From Pseudomonas sp. PSB18 (GTDB taxonomy: Bacteria > Pseudomonadota > Gammaproteobacteria > Pseudomonadales > Pseudomonadaceae), in NCBI RefSeq assembly GCF_014596565.1, contig NZ_NOIN01000014.1, positions 62,001-126,000 of the forward strand: 64,000 nt of DNA, written 5' to 3'. Below the pieces are notes generated by a model, which ran no database searches, was not told the DNA's origin, and saw only the letters and a program-made list of their open reading frames with translations. Made by a program: the position numbers and the translations under genes. Below are positions 54,606 through 61,459 of the stretch, one piece after another (within the stretch, counting starts at the first letter, position 1; every line of letters starts with the position of its first letter).

Positions 54606-55583
54606 TCAACCTTTCCAGGCTTCCCGGTTCACCAGATTCATCGGCCGCTCTCCCGCCAATGCCGCCAGCAGGTTGTCCACTGCGCAGCGGGCCATGGCTT
54701 CTCGGGTCTCGTGGGTCGCCGAACCCATATGCGGGGTGGCCACCACATTGTCCATGTGCAGGAGCGGCGAGTCCGGGTCCAAGGGTTCGCGTTCGAACAC
54801 GTCCAGCCCGGCGCCGCGGATCTGGCCGTTGCGCAGGGCGTCGATCAGTGCCGCTTCGTCCACCACCTTGCCCCGGGAGATGTTGATGAACAGGGTCTCG
54901 GGGCGCATTTGCGCAAACGCTTGTGCATTGATCAGACCCTGGGTCTCGGCCGTCAACGGCAGGGTCAGGCACACGAAGTCGGCTTGGCGCAACAGCGTTT
55001 CCAGCGAGCAGTAGCGCGCGTTGAATCGCTGCTCGACGGCAGGTTTGGGCGAGTGGCTGTGGTAGAGCACCGGCATGCCGAAGCCGAAGTGACCGCGCTG
55101 TGCCAAGGCTTCGCCAATGCGGCCCATGCCGATGATGCCCAGGGTCTTGCCGTGGACGTCGGTGCCGAAGTGCTGGGGGCCGATGCTTTGTTGCCAGCCG
55201 CCTGCGCGAACCAGGTTGGCCAGTTCCACCACGCGGCGGGCCGTCGCCAGGATCAGCGCGAACCCGGTGTCGGCCGTGGTTTCGGTCAGCACGTCCGGGG
55301 TGTTGCTCAGGAGGATCCGGCGTTCGGTCAGGTAGTCGATGTCGTAGTTGTCGACTCCCACCGAGACGCTGGCGATGGCTTGCAGGTTCGGCGCCAGGTC
55401 CAGTAGCGAAGCGTCCAGCTTGAGGCTCGCCCCTAGCAGGCCGTGGGCGCCGGGCAGGGCGGCGCGCAGTTGCGCCAGGCCCTGGGCATCCAGGCGTTCA
55501 ATGAAAGTGACGTCGGCCTGCGCTTGCAAACGGGCCATCAGGGGCGCTGACAGCGCCTTGTACAACACCACGTGCTTTTTCAT
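54606..55583 (-). CDS. kguD: 2-ketogluconate-6-phosphate reductase (2-hydroxyacid dehydrogenase)
   Basis: 325 residues. D-isomer-specific 2-hydroxyacid dehydrogenase family. NAD(P)-binding GIIGMGRIGEALA (about residue 150), the catalytic Arg in FINISRGKVVDE, Glu in DVFEREPL and His in ATPHMGSATHET. Position as last gene of the kguE-kguK-kguT-kguD operon identifies the substrate as 2-keto-6-phosphogluconate, reduced to 6-phosphogluconate for the Entner-Doudoroff pathway. It begins 15 bp after kguT. Confidence 0.9.
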   Translation of the reverse strand: MKKHVVLYKALSAPLMARLQAQADVTFIERLDAQGLAQLRAALPGAHGLLGASLKLDASLLDLAPNLQAIASVSVGVDNYDIDYLTERRILLSNTPDVLTETTADTGFALILATARRVVELANLVRAGGWQQSIGPQHFGTDVHGKTLGIIGMGRIGEALAQRGHFGFGMPVLYHSHSPKPAVEQRFNARYCSLETLLRQADFVCLTLPLTAETQGLINAQAFAQMRPETLFINISRGKVVDEAALIDALRNGQIRGAGLDVFEREPLDPDSPLLHMDNVVATPHMGSATHETREAMARCAVDNLLAALAGERPMNLVNREAWKG

Positions 55584-55598
55584 GAGCGGGGTCTCGAT

Positions 55599-56897
55599 TC
55601 AGGAGTGGGCGGGCGCCGGGTGTGGCGTCGCGGAATGCGGGTTGACGCGGTCGCTGGCGCCGGGCTTGAGGGCAAGGGTCAGCAGCACCGACAGCAGCAA
55701 GGCGCCACTCATCAGCAGGAAGGACATGCCCGGGGAGCCGGTGGAACCATTGAGGTAACCCACCAGGTAGGAGCCACCGAAGGAGCCCAGCGCGCCCATG
55801 CTGTTGATCAGCGCCATGGCGCCGCCGGCGACGTTGGCCGGCAGGATTTCCGGAACGATGGCAAAAAATGGTCCGTAGGGCGCGTACATGCAGGCGCCGG
55901 CAATCACCAGCAGGCTGTAGGACCACCAGAAATGTTCAGGCCCCAGCAGGTACGAGGCGTAGAACGCGATGGAGGCCACCAGCAGCGGCGGCCAGACGAA
56001 ACGCTTGCGCTTCTGTGCCTTGTCCGAGGCCCAGGACACACCGAGCATGGCGACGACGGCCGCCAGGTATGGCAACGACGACAGCCACCCGGCCTCGACC
56101 ATGCTCATTTGCAGGCCGGCCTTGAGGATGGACGGCAGCCACAGGACGAACCCGTAGACCCCGATGCTCCAGCAGAAGAACTGCAACGCCAGGAGGATGA
56201 CCTTGGGCGAGCGGAAGGCCTCGGCGTAGTTCTTCACTGCCTTGATGCCGACTTGTTCGGCCGCCAGCACGCTTTCCAGGTCCTGTTTTTCCTGGGCACT
56301 GAGCCACTTGGCCTGGGACGGACGATCATCCGCCAGGCGCCACCAGATGAAGGCCCAGAGTACCGCCGGCAACCCTTCGATGATGAACATCCAGCGCCAG
56401 TCGAATTGCTGTACCAGGTAACCCGACACCACCGACATCCACAGCATGGTCACCGGGTTGCCGAGGATCAGGAAGGTGTTGGCGCGCGAGCGCTCGGCCC
56501 GGGTGAACCAGTGGCACAGGTACACCAGCATGGCGGGCATCACGGCGGCTTCGACCACACCGAGCATGAAGCGGATCACGATCAACCAGTAGGCGTTGGC
56601 CACCACGCCGGTCAACGTCGCCAGCGAGCCCCAGAGGATCAGGCTGACGAAGATCAGCTTCTTCACGCTGTGTTTCTGCGCGTAGATCGCCCCCGGCACC
56701 TGGAAGAAAAAGTAGCCGAGGAAAAACAGCGCGCCGAGCAATGACGACAGCCCCGGGGTGATCATCAGGTCCTTGGCCATGCCGGAGGCGGCGGCGAATC
56801 CATAATTGGCCCGATCCAGGTAGGCCAGGCTGTAGGTGATGAACACGATGGGCATGATGTACCACCAGCGGCGGGTGGCGAGGTTGAGCGTTTGCAT
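55599..56897 (-). CDS. kguT: 2-ketogluconate MFS transporter
   Basis: 432 residues from the ATG at 56897; an upstream frame to 57146 overlaps kguK and is not used. Twelve hydrophobic segments in the anion:cation symporter (ACS) pattern, opening WWYIMPIVFITYSLAYLDRANYGF, with DRANYG as the family motif in loop 1. It imports 2-ketogluconate made by periplasmic gluconate oxidation. The 64-bp gap before it follows a REP that extends kguK. Confidence 0.9.
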   Translation of the reverse strand: MQTLNLATRRWWYIMPIVFITYSLAYLDRANYGFAAASGMAKDLMITPGLSSLLGALFFLGYFFFQVPGAIYAQKHSVKKLIFVSLILWGSLATLTGVVANAYWLIVIRFMLGVVEAAVMPAMLVYLCHWFTRAERSRANTFLILGNPVTMLWMSVVSGYLVQQFDWRWMFIIEGLPAVLWAFIWWRLADDRPSQAKWLSAQEKQDLESVLAAEQVGIKAVKNYAEAFRSPKVILLALQFFCWSIGVYGFVLWLPSILKAGLQMSMVEAGWLSSLPYLAAVVAMLGVSWASDKAQKRKRFVWPPLLVASIAFYASYLLGPEHFWWSYSLLVIAGACMYAPYGPFFAIVPEILPANVAGGAMALINSMGALGSFGGSYLVGYLNGSTGSPGMSFLLMSGALLLSVLLTLALKPGASDRVNPHSATPHPAPAHS

Positions 56898-56961
56898 GTC
56901 GTTGACTCCTGAGCTTGTTGTTTTTGTCGCAGCAGGTGTATTTGCGGTGTGCTTCAGGCTT

Positions 56962-57951
56962 TCATTGCTCGCACGCCAGGCCCATGTGGGAGCGAGCCTG
57001 CTCGCGAATAGCGCCCTCAAATTCAGCCGATAACTCGGCCCGGGTCGGCAATCCCTCCATGTCCCCGCGGCTCTGTACGGCGCGACTGCCAATCCAATTG
57101 GCGCGCTGTACGGCCTCGGTGATGTCGCGGCCTTCCAGCAGTGCACTGATCAGGCCGACGGCGAACCCGTCTCCGGCGCCTACCGTGTCCACCACCCGGG
57201 CCACCGGCACGCCAGCCACGAAGCCCTGGTCCTGCGGCGTGCGGTAATAGGCACCTTGTGCGCCGAGCTTGATCACCACGGCGTTGGCACCTTGGTCCAG
57301 GTAGAAGGCAGCGATGTCGGCCGGGTCGTCGAAGCCGGTCAGCAACCGGCCTTCTTCGAGCCCGGGCAAGACCCAGTGGGCGAGGGCGGCGAGGCGATTG
57401 ACTTCGCGGATCATCGACGACTCGCTGGACCACAGGCTGGGTCGCAGATTGGGGTCGAAGGACAGGCTGCGGCCGGCCTCGCGCATTCGGGTCATCAACT
57501 CAAAGGACATCTCGCGGGCCGTCACCGACAGCGCCGGCACAATCCCGGTGGCATGCAGGTGCCGGGCGCCCAGCAGCGCCGGGGCGATGGCGTCGATCGA
57601 CAGGTGGCTGGCCGCCGAGCCGCGCCGGAAATATTCCACCTGCGGGTCGCTGCCATCGTCGCTACGGGATTTGAACTGGAACCCGGTGGGGTGCATTGGA
57701 TCGACCGCCACGTGGCGACAATCGAGGCCTTCATGCTCCAGTGTCTGCACCACAAAGCGTCCCAGGGAGTCGGCGCCGACCCGGCTCAGCCATGCCACCT
57801 TGAAACCCAGCCGCGCGAGGCCGATGGCGACGTTGCTGTCGGCCCCGGCGATGCGTTTACTGAAATGGTGGATGCTGGCCAGGTCGCCGCAGCTGTCGGC
57901 CACCAGCATTGCCATGGTTTCGCCGAACGACAAGACATCGAATTCAGACAT
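56962..57951 (-). CDS. kguK: 2-ketogluconate kinase (PfkB family)
   Basis: 329 residues from the ATG at 57951. PfkB fold with FSKRIAGADSNVAIGLARLG near the N-terminus and the second signature DTVGAGDGFAVGLISALL (about residue 255), whose Asp is the catalytic base. It phosphorylates 2-ketogluconate at C6. The last residues, EQARSHMGLACEQ, are coded by a REP sequence (56983-57012), so the repeat has replaced the normal stop region and added a short tail. Overlaps the kguE stop by 8 bp. Confidence 0.9.
   Translation of the reverse strand: MSEFDVLSFGETMAMLVADSCGDLASIHHFSKRIAGADSNVAIGLARLGFKVAWLSRVGADSLGRFVVQTLEHEGLDCRHVAVDPMHPTGFQFKSRSDDGSDPQVEYFRRGSAASHLSIDAIAPALLGARHLHATGIVPALSVTAREMSFELMTRMREAGRSLSFDPNLRPSLWSSESSMIREVNRLAALAHWVLPGLEEGRLLTGFDDPADIAAFYLDQGANAVVIKLGAQGAYYRTPQDQGFVAGVPVARVVDTVGAGDGFAVGLISALLEGRDITEAVQRANWIGSRAVQSRGDMEGLPTRAELSAEFEGAIREQARSHMGLACEQ
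56983..57012. repeat. REP inside the 3' end of kguK
   Basis: Single REP copy (GTGGGAGCGAGCCTGCTCGC) inside the reading frame of kguK, forming its final dozen codons. Confidence 0.85.
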
Positions 57952-58726
57952 GGACAGGCTCCCGGCGTATTTGCCCGAGGCCGGCAAGGGTGGTGACGTG
58001 TGTGGCGGTCAACTGCAGCAGGTCTTCGCCTTGGAGGGGATACTCGGCGGCGCGCATCACGCCGGCGGGCATCTGCTTGAACAGCTGTTCCCACAGGTGC
58101 AGATCGGTCAATGCCGGCGGCACCGCAATCAGTTTGCCGTCGTCGCGCCGGGCCACGGCCTTGCAATGCACATACCTCACATGGGGTCCGAGCAGCCGGG
58201 CCGCCAGGGTCGCCGATTGGTCCTGCCACTGCCAATTGCCAATGTCGAAGGTCATGCCAATGGGCAATCCCTGTTGCTCGGTGGCGGCGAAGAACCGTTG
58301 CAAGGGTTCGAGCCGTCCGCCCTGCATCGTCTGGTCATTCTCTACCAGCAACTGCACCGGGCTGGCGGCGAGCATGTCCGCCAGGGCGGTCAGGTCATGG
58401 GCGTCGGTGAAATGCCCGAGCGAGACTTTCAGCCATTTCGAACCGAACGCCTCGGCACGCTGCAAGGTCAGCGGCAGGGCGGAATTGGGCTGGGCGCCTT
58501 CGGCAAGCCACAGCTCGAGGGGCGACGAAAAAATACTCTGCAGGCCTTGGGCCTGGGCGCTGGCGGCCAGCTCGGCGGGTTGTTCGTGGGTGAGCAGTTC
58601 TTCGCGCCATTCGATCCGTGAGGCGCCGGCGGCGGCCAATAGCGTGGTGAAACAGCCTTGGCCTTGCTGCCGCACCAAGTCGGCGCCGTAGCTGGACAGG
58701 CTGATGGAAACGGGTGGTTTATTCAT
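57944..58726 (-). CDS. kguE: KguE, TIM-barrel sugar phosphate isomerase/epimerase-like protein
   Basis: 260 residues. AP-endonuclease-2/xylose-isomerase-like TIM barrel (LSSYGADLVRQQGQGCFTTL near the start; VENDQTM, MTFDIGNW and the VHCKAV segments carry metal-type Glu, Asp and His residues). First gene of the ketogluconate operon. Its precise reaction in the pathway is not settled. Preceded by a PtxS operator at 58740 and by AGAGGTG as ribosome site. Confidence 0.88.
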   Translation of the reverse strand: MNKPPVSISLSSYGADLVRQQGQGCFTTLLAAAGASRIEWREELLTHEQPAELAASAQAQGLQSIFSSPLELWLAEGAQPNSALPLTLQRAEAFGSKWLKVSLGHFTDAHDLTALADMLAASPVQLLVENDQTMQGGRLEPLQRFFAATEQQGLPIGMTFDIGNWQWQDQSATLAARLLGPHVRYVHCKAVARRDDGKLIAVPPALTDLHLWEQLFKQMPAGVMRAAEYPLQGEDLLQLTATHVTTLAGLGQIRREPVHV

Positions 58727-58739
58727 TGTTCTACACCTC

Positions 58740-58753
58740 TGAAACCGGTTTCA
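58740..58753. promoter_or_regulatory. PtxS operator upstream of kguE
   Basis: TGAAACCGGTTTCA, the perfect palindrome known as the PtxS binding site, 14 bp before the kguE start. It allows PtxS to repress the kgu operon until 2-ketogluconate is present. Confidence 0.88.
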
Positions 58754-58785
58754 GTTTTGTTCAAAAAAAGGGGAGCGCTTGGAGT

Positions 58786-58932
58786 AATGCCAATCAGTTA
58801 AGGATCAAACGGTGCAGAATCTGTGGGAGCAAAGCTTGCTCGCGATAGCGGTAAGTCAGTCAGCAATAGCGTTAACCGACCTGCCGCTATCGCGAGCAAG
58901 CTTTGCTCCCACGGGCTTAACTGATTGGCATT
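58786..58932. repeat. Composite REP element with outer inverted repeats
   Basis: Inverted REP doublet of the GAGCAAAGCTTGCTC variant (58821-58913) with outer inverted repeats AATGCCAATCAGTTAAG (58786-58802) and CTTAACTGATTGGCATT (58916-58932). The left flank (CAGTTAAGGATCAAACGG) is the complement of the right flank of the element at 54369-54519, showing that the two are copies of one larger unit. Confidence 0.82.
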
Positions 58933-58964
58933 TAGGGCTTGGGCCCCCCCTCGTGAGCAGGCCA

Positions 58965-59990
58965 TCATTGATTCATCTCCCGCGTCGACCCACGCTCAAT
59001 CAACTGCGCCGCAAAATCCAGGGTTTGCACCGGCCCGTTGTCGCCGCGCAGGCGCTTGAGCAGGCATTCGAAGGCTCGGGCGCCAATCTCGGCGGTCGGT
59101 TGGGCCAGGGCGGTGATGCCGCTGCCCACCAACGGGTACCAGTCCAGGTCATCGAGGGCGATCAGGCCCACGTCGTCAAACAGGTGGCAGCCCAATTCGC
59201 GCAGCACTTGGGTGGCGGCCAGGGCGGCAATGCCGTTGGCGCAGAACAGCGCCTTGGGGCCAGGGCCCGGCTGGGCGAGGAAATTCTTGATCCGGGCCGT
59301 CAGTTGATCGCGGATTTCCACCACGGCACCGGCCAGGGCCGGGCGTCGTTCGATCTCCGACTTGAAGCTGTCGACCCGCTCGATCCGTGAACTGGTGCCG
59401 TCGAACGGCTCGGTCACCAGCAGCAGGTCGCGGTAGCCGCGCTGTTCGAGATGATCGAGCGCCATCTTCACCGCTGCGGGGTTGTCCAGGCCCACCAGGT
59501 CGCTTTCGAGCCGATCGACCTTGCGATCCACCAGCACCAGGGGCATCTCGCTGCGCAGTTCAAGCAGTTCGTCCCGATGATGACCCAGGGTGTTCACGAT
59601 CAGCCCTTCGATGTTGTAGGCACGCAACAGGGCCAGGTGCTGGCGTTCCTGTTCGTCGTCGCGGTCGGTGTTGCACACCACCAGGCTGTAGCCGTGGCGA
59701 CGGCAGGCGGTTTCCACGCCGTGCATCACGGCAATTGAATAGGGGTTGCGGATATCGGCCACCAGCATGCCGATCAGGCGGGTACGGCCGCGCTTGAGGC
59801 CGCGGGCCATCTGGTTGGGGCGATAGCCCAACTCGCTGATCGCTTGCTCGATACGCCGAGCGATGGCCTCGGAGAGCAGGGCGCGGTCCTCGCCGATGAA
59901 GCGCGAGACGCTGGCCTTGGAAACCCCGGCGCGTTCGGCGACATCGAGCATGGTCACGCGGCTGCGCTGGGCGGCGGAGAAAGAATTCAC
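58965..59990 (-). CDS. ptxS: LacI family repressor PtxS
   Basis: 341 residues. N-terminal LacI helix-turn-helix (VTMLDVAERAGVSKASVSRF, about residues 13-32) and hinge (GYRPNQMARGLKRG), then a periplasmic-binding-like effector domain. It represses the kgu operon and its own gene and is released by 2-ketogluconate. Identical operators lie in front of kguE (58740) and 37 bp upstream of its own start (60027). Confidence 0.92.
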   Translation of the reverse strand: MNSFSAAQRSRVTMLDVAERAGVSKASVSRFIGEDRALLSEAIARRIEQAISELGYRPNQMARGLKRGRTRLIGMLVADIRNPYSIAVMHGVETACRRHGYSLVVCNTDRDDEQERQHLALLRAYNIEGLIVNTLGHHRDELLELRSEMPLVLVDRKVDRLESDLVGLDNPAAVKMALDHLEQRGYRDLLLVTEPFDGTSSRIERVDSFKSEIERRPALAGAVVEIRDQLTARIKNFLAQPGPGPKALFCANGIAALAATQVLRELGCHLFDDVGLIALDDLDWYPLVGSGITALAQPTAEIGARAFECLLKRLRGDNGPVQTLDFAAQLIERGSTREMNQ

Positions 59991-60026
59991 GGTTGGAAAC
60001 CTGCCTCTTGGATTTATTAGTGGCTC

Positions 60027-60040
60027 TGAAACCGGTTTCA
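60027..60040. promoter_or_regulatory. PtxS operator upstream of ptxS
   Basis: TGAAACCGGTTTCA, identical to the site before kguE. Its position before ptxS indicates autoregulation. Confidence 0.88.
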
Positions 60041-60116
60041 GGAAACACCAGAACTCAATCGGTCGTCAAGGGCGCCCTGTCAGAGGCACGACCGGCGGTG
60101 GCTGCCATATGACTAA

Positions 60117-60236
60117 GTGACGTCGTTTTCCAACGGCATGGCGGTGGTCGAGCGTGATGGCAGCTACGGTATCGTCGACGAGGCGATAAGTAAGCTTGGC
60201 TCTCAAAAGGGGCTGGAAGTTAAGATTTATTATTAG
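60117..60236 (+). pseudogene. Possible WG-repeat protein remnant
   Basis: An open stretch of 39 codons from a GTG, directly after an in-frame TAA, reads FSNGMAVVERDGSYGIVDE, the pattern of a WG (beta-hairpin) repeat. The rest of such a protein is absent; the stretch then becomes AT-rich. Too short for a functional WG protein, so I read it as a leftover 3' fragment. It is in the 350-bp gap between ptxS and the 67-aa gene; the remainder of that gap shows nothing else. Confidence 0.4.
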
Positions 60237-60392
60237 AAATTATCAGTTATTTAAAAAGCGTATAAAAATAAAAAATATTCAATTGCACCTGTTATTTCTG
60301 ACAGTAGCCAGGGCTTGGTTCCGTTGATAGTTTAAGTCTGTCAAGTATTTGCCTTGGCTCGAAACTCACTTTAATTCAATAAGGGGCTAACC

Positions 60393-60596
60393 ATGAGCTA
60401 TCCAAAAGATACGACATATCGAGACTATACCATTCGTCAGGTTGACCCTGCTTCTCAGGCGAATCCATTTTATGGAATTCCTAACAAAAAGGGTGACATG
60501 TTCCTAGTTGAGACTTCATATTGCAAAACCAAGGAAGAAGTTATAAGGCTCATTGATCAATATTACGATAATGCAACGGCGGGCAGTCCTAACTAG
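60393..60596 (+). CDS. Hypothetical protein, 67 aa, low GC
   Basis: 67 residues, ATG preceded by AAGGGG. A soluble, Tyr/Lys/Asp-rich protein (DTTYRDYTIRQVD, TKEEVIRLIDQYYDN). The gene and its upstream region are clearly lower in GC than the rest of the window, a sign of horizontal origin. No family recognised. Confidence 0.6.
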   Translation: MSYPKDTTYRDYTIRQVDPASQANPFYGIPNKKGDMFLVETSYCKTKEEVIRLIDQYYDNATAGSPN

Positions 60597-60611
60597 ATGG
60601 AATGCGAGGCA

Positions 60612-60644
60612 AGCTCGTGTCGGTTGGAAATATCGATACGAGCT
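60612..60644. terminator. Hairpin between convergent genes
   Basis: AGCTCGTGTCG (60612-60622) and CGATACGAGCT (60634-60644), complementary with one mismatch (a G-T pair in RNA), about 15 bp after the 67-aa gene. No T-run; possible terminator. Confidence 0.4.
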
Positions 60645-60676
60645 CCCACGGTAGCTGAACGAAGTTGTAATAGGAT

Positions 60677-61030
60677 TCAGAGCTGACTGATATAAGTCCC
60701 CGTCCCCTTGAGAATATTCTGCAGCGTCAATTCCACCTCAACCAAATCCGCCGCATCAGTGTCATGGCTGATCTCCAGCACATCATCCCCATTCAACGCA
60801 TCGGCATCCGCCGCCGCAATTTCAATCAGTAAGCGGGTCGGGCTGAGGGTGACCTTGACGCCGTCCAGGGTCGACGGCTCGCCATCAAGGGCGATTTCCA
60901 GTTCGTCTTCGTCGGGGTAGCGGGTCATCAGGAACATTTCGCCCTGCGCGCTGTGGCAGCACAGCATGGCCATGTTGTCTTCTTCCTCGTCGCACGGGTT
61001 GGCGATCAGAAGGGCGGTGGTCATTTGCAT
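60677..61030 (-). CDS. Conserved hypothetical acidic protein, 117 aa
   Basis: 117 residues from the ATG at 61030, with CAGGAG 8 nt upstream; a second ATG two codons later is possible. Very acidic and beta-rich, opening MTTALLIANPCDEEEDNMAM. The pattern YPDEDELEIALDGEPS followed by VKVTLSPTRLLIEI loosely recalls Imm10-type immunity proteins, but no toxin gene is near and I do not assign it. It diverges from gdhB. Confidence 0.6.
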   Translation of the reverse strand: MQMTTALLIANPCDEEEDNMAMLCCHSAQGEMFLMTRYPDEDELEIALDGEPSTLDGVKVTLSPTRLLIEIAAADADALNGDDVLEISHDTDAADLVEVELTLQNILKGTGTYISQL

Positions 61031-61459
61031 CGGGACGGCTCCTGGCTCGATGAGCCTTGCGGGTGCGGAAAAGCGGATTTTGCCAGCCTGGGGGATTTAC
61101 TGCGACCACAGGCGTCATCCGTGCGCGATTTCACATCGCGGGGTGCCGATTGCTCCCCAGACTGCTAGGGTTGTTCGATGCATGCCGACTGTACAGCTAG
61201 CCGATGACCGAATATGTCGCAGCGCTGCAAGCAGGGGCCTTGTCGCACTCGTTAAGCTGCGCAACGGATGCGCACCTGCACGGGCGTTTACTGTAGATGC
61301 CCGTGACATGGAAATGGAATGTGACCTGCGGGTCTTGTCCAGCTTCACCCACCTGTCGTCCTGTTTCCTCTGCCCGAGAATCAGGAACAGGATGGCCGGC
61401 AGCCCGAAAGGGGCTGCATGACGCTTCCATCAATAACAAGCCCAAGCGGAGTACCACAG
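61031..61459. other. Upstream region of gdhB, 429 bp
   Basis: No convincing gene. It should hold the divergent promoters of the 117-aa gene and gdhB. A hairpin CACGGGC/GCCCGTG (61279-61285 and 61299-61305) may belong to the gdhB leader. Nothing else recognisable. Confidence 0.45.

Noticed and set aside
56898..57146. Upstream extension of kguT
   Set aside because: Would overlap kguK and the REP; the family starts with the segment at 56897.
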